DNA of 64,000 nt from Streptomyces ficellus (GTDB lineage: Bacteria > Actinomycetota > Actinomycetes > Streptomycetales > Streptomycetaceae): the NCBI RefSeq assembly GCF_030406405.1, contig NZ_JAUEPL010000031.1, forward strand, positions 1 through 64,000. Reading direction: 5' to 3'. The notes below the pieces were generated by a model. The model worked only from the letters and a program-made list of their open reading frames with translations, searched no databases and had not been told where the DNA came from. The position numbers and the translations under genes were made by a program. Shown here in pieces: positions 33,566-42,135 of the stretch. Position 1 is the first letter of the stretch, and each line of letters opens with the position of its first letter.

Positions 33566-34200
33566 CCCGTACGCACTGGGCGGCGGTCACCGCCGTGGTG
33601 CTCGCGCTGCTCTTCGCCGGGGCGGCGACGGTCGCCTCGGCGGGCGGCGGGGGCTCGGAGTCTCCCGCCGCCCCCACGCCGGCGGCGGATTCGGCGGATG
33701 CCGGGTTCGCCCGGGACATGGCGGTGCACCACCAGCAGGCGGTGGAGATGTCGTTCATCGTGCGGGACCGCACGCGGGACGAGGAGGTGCGCCGGCTGGC
33801 GTACGACATCGCCAACACCCAGGCCAACCAGCGCGGCATGATGCTGGGATGGCTCGACCTGTGGGGCCTGCCGAAGGTCGCGCCGGACCGCGAGCCGATG
33901 GCGTGGATGGGTACGCCGTCCCACCACGCGGCCCCGGCCGGCGGCGGCGCGCTGATGCCGGGCATGGCCACGGCGGCGCAGCTGGACGCCTTGCGGGCCG
34001 CGAGCGGCACGCAGGCGGAGATCACGTACCTGCGGCTGATGACTGAGCACCACAAGGGCGGTGTGCACATGGCGCGTGGCTGCGTCGAGAGGTGCGAGGT
34101 CGGCGTCGAACGGCGGCTGGCGCAGGGCATGGTCGACGCCCAGGAGTCGGAGATCCTGCTCATGGCCGACCTGCTGAAGAAGCGCGGCGCGAAGCCGTAG
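33562..34200 (+). CDS. DUF305 extracytoplasmic protein
   Basis: The protein has 212 residues. The signal peptide (WAAVTAVVLALLFAGAATVASA) is followed by two DUF305/ferritin-like helical repeats with FARDMAVHHQQAVEMS and LMTEHHKGGVHMARGC. The histidine- and methionine-rich helices (GTPSHHAAP, ALMPGMATAAQ) suggest copper or other metal binding, as reported for CopM-like DUF305 proteins. The GTG start overlaps the DUF3105 stop. A strong hairpin follows. The metal role is family-based inference. Confidence 0.88.
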   Translation: MTRTHWAAVTAVVLALLFAGAATVASAGGGGSESPAAPTPAADSADAGFARDMAVHHQQAVEMSFIVRDRTRDEEVRRLAYDIANTQANQRGMMLGWLDLWGLPKVAPDREPMAWMGTPSHHAAPAGGGALMPGMATAAQLDALRAASGTQAEITYLRLMTEHHKGGVHMARGCVERCEVGVERRLAQGMVDAQESEILLMADLLKKRGAKP

Positions 34201-34218
34201 GCCGCGTGCGCGTCGCCA

Positions 34219-34250
34219 CGGCCGCGCCGGGAACCTCCCCGGCGCGGCCG
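34219..34250. terminator. Terminator after the DUF3105-DUF305 pair
   Basis: Perfect 13-bp stem CGGCCGCGCCGGG with CCCGGCGCGGCCG around a 6-nt loop, 18 bp after the DUF305 stop. Confidence 0.75.
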
Positions 34251-34354
34251 TATGGCCGTACAGCGGTCGCGGGGTGGTGGGGGCGCGATGAGAATGGAGG
34301 CGCTCGGGGACCGACACAGGGCGTCGTACGGCGTTTTTCGGAGGCAAACACCCC

Positions 34355-34771
34355 ATGACCACCGCCAAGGACATCATGCACCCGGGAGCCCAGTGGCTCC
34401 CCGCACACGAGACCCTCGACCGGGCCGCGCAGATGATGCGCGACCTCAACGTGGGCGCACTGCCCATCGCGGACGAGAACGAGCGGCTCTGCGGCATTCT
34501 CACCGACCGCGACATCGTCGTCGGCTGCGTGGCCATGGGCCACGACCCGTCGCAGGTCAAGGCCGGTGACATGGCGAAGGGTACGCCGCGCTGGATCGAC
34601 GCCGACGCGGATGTGACCGAGGTCCTCCAGATGATGAAGGACCACCAGATCCGCCGGCTCCCCGTGATCGAGAACAAGCGCCTGGTCGGCATGATCAGCG
34701 AGGCCGACCTCGCCCGTCACCTGTCGGACCGGCAGGTCGCGGAGTTCGCGGAGCGGGTGTACGCGCCGTAA
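34355..34771 (+). CDS. Two-CBS-domain protein
   Basis: The protein has 138 residues consisting only of two CBS motifs. The first covers about 1-60 (AKDIMHPGAQWLPAHETLDRAA, then ILTDRDIVV). The second covers about 70-125 (GTPRWIDADADVTEVLQMM, then MISEADLARHL). Paired CBS domains bind adenine nucleotides and act as energy or redox sensors. Stand-alone versions in actinobacteria are often linked to stress or dormancy. A GGAGG-like site (CGGAGGC) precedes the ATG. The partner protein is not evident from the neighbourhood. Confidence 0.88.
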   Translation: MTTAKDIMHPGAQWLPAHETLDRAAQMMRDLNVGALPIADENERLCGILTDRDIVVGCVAMGHDPSQVKAGDMAKGTPRWIDADADVTEVLQMMKDHQIRRLPVIENKRLVGMISEADLARHLSDRQVAEFAERVYAP

Positions 34772-34800
34772 CGGCCGCTGGTCCCGGGAGACCCGGGGAG

Positions 34801-34834
34801 CAAGGGCGTGACGCGGTGCCGCGTCACGCCCTTG
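34801..34834. terminator. Hairpin between CBS and hydrolase genes
   Basis: Perfect 15-bp stem CAAGGGCGTGACGCG with CGCGTCACGCCCTTG and a 4-nt loop. It serves the two convergent genes. The right arm TCACGCCCTTGGTG is repeated once more directly after, overlapping the end of the hydrolase gene. Confidence 0.8.
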
Positions 34835-34839
34835 GTGTG

Positions 34840-35829
34840 TCACGCCCTTGGTGCGTCCGGCGCGCCCAGTACGGCGTCGGCTATCGCGTCCGGCCGGTCG
34901 AGCATGACGAGGTGGCCCGCGCCCGGAACGGCCGCGAAGCGGGCGCCGAGCCGGTCCGCCAGGGCCTGCTGGCGGGCGGTCCACCGGGCGGACGTGGGCG
35001 CGGCGAGCACGGTGACGGGCAGGCCCGGCGGGAGCGGGTGGCGGTCGCGGAGGGCGAGGGTCTCGGCGGCGACGGCCCGGTAGTGGGTGTTCTCCAGGAG
35101 GGCGCCCCGAAAGACGCGGGACGTGGCGTAGCAGCGGCGTACGAGCGCGGCGGGGGCCGGGTCCGGGGCGTGGCCGTGCCGGGAGAGGCGGACCGCGGCG
35201 CGGCGGGTGAGCGGGCCGAGCGCGGCGGGCGCCCCGACGGCGGTGAGCGCGGCGCCGAGGGCGCGGGCGAGCGCGGTGCGGACCGCGGGGGCGGCCGGTA
35301 CGCGCGCGTGCTCCTCGACGGACGCGTCCACGAGGACGACCCCGGCCGTGCGGTCGGGGTACAGCCGGGCGAACGCCTCGGCGTGGAACCCGGCGATGGA
35401 GTGCCCGACGACGGTGACCGGCGCACCGCCGAGCCCGAGCGCGTCCAGCAGCCCCGCGATGCGGTGGGCCTCACCGGCGGCGGACGGCGCCACGGCGGCC
35501 GGGCCGCTCAGTCCGTGGCCGGGGCGGTCGAAGCGGACGACGGTGCGGTGCGGGGCCAGCAGCGGGACGACGGGGTCCCAGTCGAACCAGCTCATCGCGA
35601 GCCCGGCGCTCAGGACGCACACGGGGCCGCTGCCCTCGACGGTCACGTGGTGCGGCACTCCACCGACCCGCACCCCGGCCCCCGTCCCGACCCCCACCCC
35701 GGCCGCCATCCCGTCTGTCACCCCGGCCGCCATCCCGGCCCTCACCCCGCCTGTCACCCCGGCCCCCGTCCCGTCCCTCACCCCGGCCCGCGCCGCCCCG
35801 CGCCGTATCCCCACCTGTCCACAGCCCAC
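34840..35829 (-). CDS. Alpha/beta hydrolase with a glycine-rich repetitive N-terminus
   Basis: The open frame has 330 residues. The hydrolase fold begins near residue 55 (GVPHHVTVEGSGPVCVLSAGL). The catalytic serine is in VVGHSIAGF, the acid probably in VLAAPTSARW or nearby, and the histidine in GAGHLVML. The first 55 residues are a repetitive G/A/V/M stretch (GMAAGVTDGMAAGVGVGTGAG), encoded by imperfect 15-24 bp repeats of CACCCCGGCCGCCATCCCG type. The true start may be inside it, at one of several ATG or GTG codons. The substrate is unknown. Confidence 0.75.
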   Translation of the reverse strand: MGCGQVGIRRGAARAGVRDGTGAGVTGGVRAGMAAGVTDGMAAGVGVGTGAGVRVGGVPHHVTVEGSGPVCVLSAGLAMSWFDWDPVVPLLAPHRTVVRFDRPGHGLSGPAAVAPSAAGEAHRIAGLLDALGLGGAPVTVVGHSIAGFHAEAFARLYPDRTAGVVLVDASVEEHARVPAAPAVRTALARALGAALTAVGAPAALGPLTRRAAVRLSRHGHAPDPAPAALVRRCYATSRVFRGALLENTHYRAVAAETLALRDRHPLPPGLPVTVLAAPTSARWTARQQALADRLGARFAAVPGAGHLVMLDRPDAIADAVLGAPDAPRA

Positions 35830-35938
35830 CGTCTCTCCCCCTGCTCACTGGTAGCTCTCCCCCGCACGCCAGCCTGCCACGGAGCGGCGCCCGAAGGGCC
35901 CCGAGGCATCGTGTCGCTCTGACGATTACACTGAGCGC

Positions 35939-37696
35939 GTGCCTCAACTACGCCTCGCTCTGAATCAGATCGACTCGACCGTCGGCGATCTCGCCGCGAA
36001 CGCCGAGGCGGTCGTGCACTGGACCCGGCACTCCGCCGAGCAGGGGGCGCACCTCGTCGCGTTCCCCGAGATGGTGCTGACCGGTTACCCCGTCGAGGAC
36101 CTGGCCCTGCGGCAGTCCTTCGTGGAGGCGTCCCGCGCGGCGCTGCGCTCGCTCGCCGCGCGCCTGGCCGAGGAGGGCTTCGGGGGCCTCCCGGTCGTCG
36201 TCGGCTACCTGGACCGCTCCGAGAAGGCCCAGCCCCGGTTCGGCCAGCCCGCCGGCGCGCCGCAGAACGCCGCCGCCGTGCTGTACGGCGGCGAGGTGGT
36301 CCTGTCGTTCGCCAAGCACCACCTGCCGAACTACGGGGTCTTCGACGAGTTCCGGTACTTCGTGCCCGGCGACACCCTGCCCGTCGTACGGGTCCACGGC
36401 GTCGATGTCGCGCTCGCCATCTGCGAGGACCTGTGGCAGGAGGGCGGCCGCGTCCCGGCCGCCCGCAGCGCGCGCGCCGGGCTGCTGCTGTCGGTCAACG
36501 CCTCGCCGTACGAGCAGAACAAGGACGACGTCCGCCTTGAGCTGGTGCGCAAGCGGGCGCAGGAGGCGGGCTGCACCCTCGCCTACCTGGCGATGATCGG
36601 CGGCCAGGACGAGCTGGTCTTCGACGGCGACTCGATCGTCGTGGACGCCAATGGTGAGGTCGTGGCCCGTGCCCCGCAGTTCTCCGAGGGCAGCGTGATC
36701 CTGGACCTCGACCTGCCGGCCGCGTCCCCCGACGCCCCGGAAGGCACGGTGGACGACGGGCTGACGATCGAGCGGGTCGTCCTCTCCGAGGAGCCGCTGC
36801 CCGCGTACGAGCCGGAGCTGACCGGCGGGTACGCGGAGCGCCTCGACGACGACGAGGAGGTGTACACCGCGCTGGTCGTGGGCCTGCGCGCGTACGCCGC
36901 GAAGAATGGTTTCCGTTCGGTGCTGATCGGCCTGTCCGGTGGCATCGACTCGGCGCTCGTGGCCGCGATCGCCTGCGACGCGCTGGGCGCGCGGAACGTG
37001 TACGGCGTGTCGATGCCGTCCAAGTACAGCTCCGAGCACTCCAAGGGCGACGCGGCCGAGCTGGCCCGCCGTACCGGGCTGAACTTCCGCACCGTACCGA
37101 TCGAGCCGATGTTCGACGCGTACATGGGCGCGCTGAACCTGACGGGCCTCGCGGAGGAGAACCTCCAGTCGCGGCTGCGCGGCACGATGCTGATGGCGAT
37201 CTCCAACCAGGAGGGCCACATCGTGCTCGCGCCGGGCAACAAGTCCGAGCTGGCGGTGGGCTATTCGACGCTGTACGGCGACTCGGTCGGCGCGTACGGG
37301 CCGATCAAGGACGTGTACAAGACGTCGGTGTTCCGGCTGGCGAGGTGGCGCAACCGCGCCGCCGAGGAGCGCGGCCAGACGCCGCCCATCCCGGAGAACT
37401 CCCTGTCCAAGCCCCCGAGCGCGGAGCTGCGCCCGGGCCAGGTGGACACGGACTCGCTGCCCGACTACGACGTCCTGGACCGGATCCTGGAGCTGTACGT
37501 CGACCGCGACCAGGGCAAGGAGGCGATCGTCGCCGCCGGTTACGACGAGGAGCTGGTGGCCAGGACGCTGCGGTTGGTGGACGCCGCGGAGTACAAGCGG
37601 CGCCAGTACCCGCCGGGCACCAAGATCTCGGCCAAGGGCTTCGGCAAGGACCGGCGCCTGCCGATCACGAACCGCTGGCGCGAGACGACGAGCTGA
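35939..37696 (+). CDS. nadE: Glutamine-dependent NAD+ synthetase
   Basis: The protein has 585 residues. The N-terminal nitrilase-type glutaminase domain (1-265) shows its triad: Glu in FPEMVLTGYP, Lys in FAKHHLPNYGVFDE and Cys in AICEDLW. The C-terminal NAD synthetase domain has the ATP pyrophosphatase loop LSGGIDSALVAAI near 335 and the GNKSELAVGYSTLYGD motif near 437. It amidates nicotinic acid adenine dinucleotide with glutamine-derived ammonia, the last step of NAD+ synthesis. The GTG start at 35939 begins the conserved sequence. The end overlaps the convergent MFS gene by 32 bp. Confidence 0.95.
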   Translation: MPQLRLALNQIDSTVGDLAANAEAVVHWTRHSAEQGAHLVAFPEMVLTGYPVEDLALRQSFVEASRAALRSLAARLAEEGFGGLPVVVGYLDRSEKAQPRFGQPAGAPQNAAAVLYGGEVVLSFAKHHLPNYGVFDEFRYFVPGDTLPVVRVHGVDVALAICEDLWQEGGRVPAARSARAGLLLSVNASPYEQNKDDVRLELVRKRAQEAGCTLAYLAMIGGQDELVFDGDSIVVDANGEVVARAPQFSEGSVILDLDLPAASPDAPEGTVDDGLTIERVVLSEEPLPAYEPELTGGYAERLDDDEEVYTALVVGLRAYAAKNGFRSVLIGLSGGIDSALVAAIACDALGARNVYGVSMPSKYSSEHSKGDAAELARRTGLNFRTVPIEPMFDAYMGALNLTGLAEENLQSRLRGTMLMAISNQEGHIVLAPGNKSELAVGYSTLYGDSVGAYGPIKDVYKTSVFRLARWRNRAAEERGQTPPIPENSLSKPPSAELRPGQVDTDSLPDYDVLDRILELYVDRDQGKEAIVAAGYDEELVARTLRLVDAAEYKRRQYPPGTKISAKGFGKDRRLPITNRWRETTS

Positions 37697-38888
37697 CGCG
37701 CCGCTGCGACCGGGGGCTTCCCGCCACGACGCGGGAGGTCCCCTTCGCCGTACGGTCCATGAGCCCGGCGGTCACCGCGATGGCCAGGCCCGCCACCGCC
37801 AGCGCCGCCCCGACCAGCGTCGGCGAGGTCCAGCCCCAGCCGGCCGCGATGGCGACGCCGCCGAGCCAGGCGCCGCCCGCGTTGGCGAGGTTGAACGCCG
37901 AGTGGTTGGAGGCCGAGGCCAGGGTGGGGGCGTGCCGGGCCTTGTTCATGACCAGCATCTGGAGCGGCGTGGTCGTCATGAACCCGACCGCGCCGAGCAC
38001 GACGACCGTCACCAGGGCGGCCCACTGCACGTGCGCGGTGAAGCGGAAGGCGACCAGCACCAGCGCGAGGGCGGCGAGCGACCCGTACAGCGTGGGGCGC
38101 AGCGCGCGGTCGGTGAGCGGGCCGGCGGCGAGTGCGCCGAGGGTCATGCCGATGCCGAAGAGGGCGAGGACCAGGGTGACGGACGATTCGCCGAAGCCCA
38201 TGACCTCCGTGGTCATCGAGGCGAGGTACGAGTAGACGGCGAAGACGCCCGCAAAGCCGAAGACGGCCGTCAGCAGGCCGAGCCACACCTGGCGGTCGAG
38301 GAGGGCCCGCAGTTCGCGGCCGACGCTCTGGTGCGCGTCGAGGGGTACGTGGGGGATGAGCCGGGCGAGCGCGGCCATGGCGAGGAGGCCGATCACCGTG
38401 ACCACCAGGAACGTGGCGCGCCAGCCGAGGTGCTGGCCCAGCAGGGTCGCGGCGGGGACGCCCACGATGTTGGCGACGGTCAGGCCGAGGAACATCGTGG
38501 CGACCGCGCGCGCCTGCCGCCCCTCACTGACCAGGCGGGAGGCGACGACCGCGCCGACGCCGAAGAACGCGCCGTGCGGCAGTCCGGCGAGCACGCGGGC
38601 GGCGAGGAGGGAGCCGAAGCCGGGCGCGAGGGCGGAGGCGAGGTTGCCCACGGTGAACAGCGCCATCAGCAGCAGGAGCATCCGCTTGCGCGGGACGCGG
38701 GAGCCGAAGGCGGTGAGCAGCGGGGCGCCGATGACGACGCCGATCGCATACGCCGAGACCAGGTACCCGGCGGTGGGGACGGAGGTGTGCAGGTCGTCCG
38801 CGACGTTGGGCAGGAGGCCCATCATCACGAATTCGGTCGTGCCGATGCCGAAGGCGGACACAGCGAGCGCGAGCAGCGCCAGGGGCAT
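37665..38888 (-). CDS. MFS drug/sugar efflux transporter (DHA1, AraJ-like)
   Basis: The protein has 407 residues with twelve predicted membrane segments. The N-terminal FGIGTTEFVMMGLLPNVADDL is characteristic of AraJ/Cmx-type DHA1 exporters. Motif A (LTAFGSRVPRKRML) is near residue 60, and the antiporter motif LAGLPHGAFFGVGAVVASR is near 95. The hydrophilic C-terminal tail (SPRSQRRVSSSSRASGS) lies where the gene overlaps nadE and is probably unconstrained. Substrate not predictable. It is convergent with nadE. Confidence 0.87.
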   Translation of the reverse strand: MPLALLALAVSAFGIGTTEFVMMGLLPNVADDLHTSVPTAGYLVSAYAIGVVIGAPLLTAFGSRVPRKRMLLLLMALFTVGNLASALAPGFGSLLAARVLAGLPHGAFFGVGAVVASRLVSEGRQARAVATMFLGLTVANIVGVPAATLLGQHLGWRATFLVVTVIGLLAMAALARLIPHVPLDAHQSVGRELRALLDRQVWLGLLTAVFGFAGVFAVYSYLASMTTEVMGFGESSVTLVLALFGIGMTLGALAAGPLTDRALRPTLYGSLAALALVLVAFRFTAHVQWAALVTVVVLGAVGFMTTTPLQMLVMNKARHAPTLASASNHSAFNLANAGGAWLGGVAIAAGWGWTSPTLVGAALAVAGLAIAVTAGLMDRTAKGTSRVVAGSPRSQRRVSSSSRASGS

Positions 38889-39018
38889 GAGGGCAGGCCT
38901 TTCGAGACGTGACGTGCTGGAGATCCCTTACTAAGTTCCCTTACTGAACAAAGGGTGTCACGCCGATTGTTCCCCGCGGTGAACGGAAGATTGCCGTCAG
39001 ATCTCCTGATTCGAAGGC

Positions 39019-40041
39019 TCAGAGGGTGACGCGCGCCGCGATCGGCAGGTGGTCGCTGTCCGTCTCCGGCAGCGTCCACGACGCGACCGGCTCGACGCCC
39101 TTGACCATGATCTGGTCGATCCGCGCCAGCGGGAACGCGGCCGGCCAGCTGAACCCCATGCCGTCACCGGCCGCGCCCTGTGTGGAGCGCATCTGGGACG
39201 TCACGGCGTTGAGCGACCGGTCGTTCATCGTGCCGTTGAGGTCGCCGAGGAGGATCACCTTGTCCAGGTCCTCGCGGGCGATGGCCTCGCCGAGCGCGTC
39301 GGCGCTGTCGTCGCGCTGGTTGGCGGTGAACCCGGCGTTCAGCTTGACCCGCACCGACGGCAGGTGGGCGACGTAGACGGCCACCTCGCCCTTGGGCGCG
39401 GTGACGGTGGCGCGCATCGCCCGGGTCCAGCCCAGCCGGATGTCCACGGGCCGGCTGCCGCTCATGGGGTACTTGCTCCACAGGCCCACCGTGCCCTGCA
39501 CGGAGTGGTACGGGTAGGTGTCGGCCAGCGCCTGTTCGTACACCGGGACCATCCCCGGCTTCAGCTCCTCCAGCGCCACGATGTCCGCCCCCGAGCCGGC
39601 GACCTGGCGGGCGGTGCCCTCGGGGTCGGGGTTGTCGGCGTTGACGTTGTGCGTGACGACCATCAGGTCGCCCCCGGAGCCGGACTTGTCGGTGACGAGG
39701 CCGCCGAAGAGGTTCAGCCAGACCACGCCGGGCAGCAGGGCCGCGATCAGCGCGGTGGCCGAACGGCGCAGCAGCGCCGCCGCCGCGATCACCACGACGA
39801 GGACGCCGAGCCACGGCAGGAACGTCTCCGTCAGGCTGCCCAGGTTGCCGATCGCGTTCGGGATCTCGGCGTGGAAGATCATCAGCAGCGTCACCAGCAT
39901 GGCGCAGCCCGCGAGGAGCAGGCCACGCCGCCAGATACCCGGATCGTCACGCCAGCGGTCGACCACCGACCGGACCCGGGATCCGGTGCGCTGCCCCTGT
40001 GCGCCGCCGTTCCCCGTCTCCGTCACGTCCACCCGCGCCAT
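39019..40041 (-). CDS. Membrane-anchored endonuclease/exonuclease/phosphatase-family protein
   Basis: About 340 residues. Three N-terminal membrane segments (LLLAGCAMLVTLLMIFHA, FLPWLGVLVVVIAAAALL, ALIAALLPGVVWLNLFGG) precede an EEP domain on the outside. The domain has MVVTHNVN near 128, DIVALEEL near 150, LLGDLNGTMND near 265 and TDSDHLPIAARV at the end, supplying the catalytic Asn, Glu, Asp and His. Relatives hydrolyse phosphodiesters such as DNA or sphingomyelin-like lipids. The ATG at 40041 has GAGGAC upstream, and a GTG at 40059 is possible. Confidence 0.85.
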   Translation of the reverse strand: MARVDVTETGNGGAQGQRTGSRVRSVVDRWRDDPGIWRRGLLLAGCAMLVTLLMIFHAEIPNAIGNLGSLTETFLPWLGVLVVVIAAAALLRRSATALIAALLPGVVWLNLFGGLVTDKSGSGGDLMVVTHNVNADNPDPEGTARQVAGSGADIVALEELKPGMVPVYEQALADTYPYHSVQGTVGLWSKYPMSGSRPVDIRLGWTRAMRATVTAPKGEVAVYVAHLPSVRVKLNAGFTANQRDDSADALGEAIAREDLDKVILLGDLNGTMNDRSLNAVTSQMRSTQGAAGDGMGFSWPAAFPLARIDQIMVKGVEPVASWTLPETDSDHLPIAARVTL

Positions 40042-40340
40042 GCCGCCGTCCTCACTCACTGCTGCCTTGCCTGTCGTGCTGTGCCGTACACGCCGTGCCG
40101 GTCCCCGACACTAGGGGATCGCGGGACGGCCGTACTGCCACGAGGACGACGCGGCGGCGCGGCGGGTTCCTGGGGTTACGGGTGAGGCGGCCGCTGTGAC
40201 GAAACGCGCACAAACGACGGCCGGCGGCCGGTGGCCGGGTCTTGCCCGTCCCACTTCCCCCCGCGCGGCACGAAGTGCCACCATGGACGTGGTCCGGGGA
40301 CGCCGTGAGGGCGCCTCGAGATGACGAAGGAGCCGTTTCC
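40042..40340. other. Gap before panB
   Basis: About 300 bp between the divergent EEP-family gene and panB. It presumably carries both promoters. I see no gene, clear operator or hairpin that I would name. Confidence 0.3.
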
Positions 40341-41204
40341 ATGACGCTTCAGGCTGCCCCGAAGCAGCCCGCCGACAGCGGCAAGGCGCTGTACGGCGGC
40401 AAGGGGACTCGCCGCATCACCGTCCATGACATCGCCGCCGCCAAGGAGCGCGGCGAGAAGTGGCCCATGCTCACCGCGTACGACGCGATGACCGCGTCCG
40501 TCTTCGACGAGGCCGGCATCCCGGTCATGCTGGTCGGCGACTCGATGGGCAACTGCCACCTCGGCTACGAGTCCACCGTGCCGGTCACGCTCGACGAGGT
40601 CCTCATCCTGTCCGCCGCCGTCGTGCGGGGCACCAGGCGCGCCCTCGTCGTCGGCGACCTGCCCTTCGGCTCGTACCAGGAAGGGCCCGTGCAGGCCCTG
40701 CGGTCCGCCACGCGGCTGGTCAAGGAAGCGGGCGTCGGCGCGGTCAAGCTGGAGGGCGGCGAGCGTTCGCTGCCCCAGACCGAGATGCTCGTCCAGGCCG
40801 GCATCCCCGTCATGTCGCACCTGGGGCTGACCCCGCAGTCCGTCAACACCATGGGCTACCGGGTCCAGGGCCGCGGCGACGAGGCCGCCCACCGGCTGCT
40901 GCGCGACGCCAAGGCCGCGCAGGACGCGGGCGCCTTCGCGGTCGTCCTGGAGCTCGTCCCCGCCGAACTGGCCGCCGAGGTGACCCGCTCGCTGCACATC
41001 CCGACCATCGGCATCGGTGCCGGCCCCGACACCGACGCGCAGGTGCTCGTGTGGACCGACATGGCGGGCCTGACCGGCGGCAAGGTCCCGCGCTTCACCA
41101 AGCAGTACGCCGACCTCCGCCGGACGCTGGGCGACGCGGCGCGGGCGTTCGCCGACGACGTGGTCGGCGGAACGTTCCCGCAGGAAGAGCACACCTTCCA
41201 CTAG
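40341..41204 (+). CDS. panB: 3-methyl-2-oxobutanoate hydroxymethyltransferase
   Basis: The protein has 287 residues. PanB transfers a hydroxymethyl group from 5,10-methylenetetrahydrofolate to alpha-ketoisovalerate, giving ketopantoate for pantothenate and coenzyme A. Visible signatures: PMLTAYDAMTASVFDEAGI, VGDSMGNCHLGYEST (metal ligand Asp), GAVKLEGG (Lys/Glu), SHLGLTPQSVN, LELVPAELA with the catalytic Glu, and IGIGAGPDTDAQVLVW. The ATG at 40341 precedes the conserved sequence by about 25 residues and sits in a TTTCCATG context without a strong Shine-Dalgarno. A terminator hairpin follows 16 bp after the stop. Confidence 0.96.
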   Translation: MTLQAAPKQPADSGKALYGGKGTRRITVHDIAAAKERGEKWPMLTAYDAMTASVFDEAGIPVMLVGDSMGNCHLGYESTVPVTLDEVLILSAAVVRGTRRALVVGDLPFGSYQEGPVQALRSATRLVKEAGVGAVKLEGGERSLPQTEMLVQAGIPVMSHLGLTPQSVNTMGYRVQGRGDEAAHRLLRDAKAAQDAGAFAVVLELVPAELAAEVTRSLHIPTIGIGAGPDTDAQVLVWTDMAGLTGGKVPRFTKQYADLRRTLGDAARAFADDVVGGTFPQEEHTFH

Positions 41205-41220
41205 CCACTCCCGGTACGGA

Positions 41221-41257
41221 CGACAGCCCGCCGACTTCCCCCATCGGCGGGCTGTCG
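41221..41257. terminator. panB terminator
   Basis: Perfect 14-bp stem CGACAGCCCGCCGA with TCGGCGGGCTGTCG around a 9-nt loop, 16 bp after the panB stop. Confidence 0.8.
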
Positions 41258-41347
41258 GGCTTTCCCGTGGCCCGGTCCGGCTCCGGGCGTAGCCTGGAAG
41301 AGGACTCGGAGGCTCTCCACACACTTCTCCGTCAGGAGGCGTAGATC

Positions 41348-41722
41348 ATGGCCACGATCGTGCGCAGAAGCTTCGAATCCGCGGATGAGACCCGTCCCTT
41401 CGAGGAGGGCAAGGGCAGGCTCGATCTGCTCAACACGGACCAGGGACCGGTCGGCCGGGCAGTCTTCGAGCCGGGTTGGCAGTGGTCCAAGCACGTCAAG
41501 CCCATCGCCGGCACGGACAGCTGCCAGGCGGCTCACACGGGTTACGTCCTCAGCGGCCGGATGAAGATCGTCATGGACGACGGCACCGAGGGCGAGGCGG
41601 GACCCGGCGACTTCGTCCAGGTCGCGCCCGGGCACGACGCCTGGGTGGTCGGCGACGAGCCGTGCGTGATGCTCGACTGGGTCGGCTTCGGCGACTACGC
41701 CACCGGCGCGGCCTCCTCCTGA
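41348..41722 (+). CDS. Cupin-domain protein
   Basis: The protein has 124 residues with a single small beta-barrel. The cupin motifs are AVFEPGWQWSKHVKP near 38-52, and HTGYVLSGRMKIVMDDG followed by AGPGDFVQVAPGHDAWV near 65-100. The histidines that usually bind metal are partly kept (H49, H63, H96). Such proteins range from enzymes to ligand sensors, and no function is assigned. A CAGGAGG ribosome site is nine bases before the ATG. Confidence 0.85.
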   Translation: MATIVRRSFESADETRPFEEGKGRLDLLNTDQGPVGRAVFEPGWQWSKHVKPIAGTDSCQAAHTGYVLSGRMKIVMDDGTEGEAGPGDFVQVAPGHDAWVVGDEPCVMLDWVGFGDYATGAASS

Positions 41723-41788
41723 CCCTCGCCGGGTCAGCTCCACCAGGCTGCCGGTGACCCGGTCGTGATCCGGTCGTACCCGACACCG

Positions 41789-41880
41789 GGTCCGCCTGGT
41801 CCGCCGGGTCCGCCGGGTCCACCGGATCCGCCCGGTCCGCCCGGTCCGCCCGGTCCGCCCGGTCCGCCGGGTCCGCCACC
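41789..41880. repeat. 9-bp tandem repeat (GGTCCGCCC-type minisatellite)
   Basis: About ten near-perfect copies of a 9-bp unit, GGTCCGCCC or GGTCCGCCG, run head to tail in the 413-bp gap between the cupin gene and the M50 protease gene. In one plus frame they read as collagen-like Gly-Pro-Pro triplets and on the minus strand as Gly-Gly-Pro. The frame has no good start or conserved flanks. The rest of the gap holds no gene I can support. Confidence 0.8.
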
Positions 41881-42135
41881 GTCGCCGGGTACGACGTCGT
41901 ACACCCTCCGCGCCAGGTGCGCCCGGGCCGTCGATCGCCCGGCCGCCCGGCCGCCCCTTCCCACCGAGGACCCGCCTCGGGCTGGTGCGCACCCGCGCAC
42001 CGGCCCTTTGCCCTTCCCGTGTCCTTCGCATGTCCTTCCCGGCCGCTCCTGGAACCCGTCCGCCCGCCCGGGGCGTTGTCCCGGCGGTCCGATACGGTCG
42101 TGTGGCACAGCAGCCCGCCAGCCTCAGGAGCCGCC

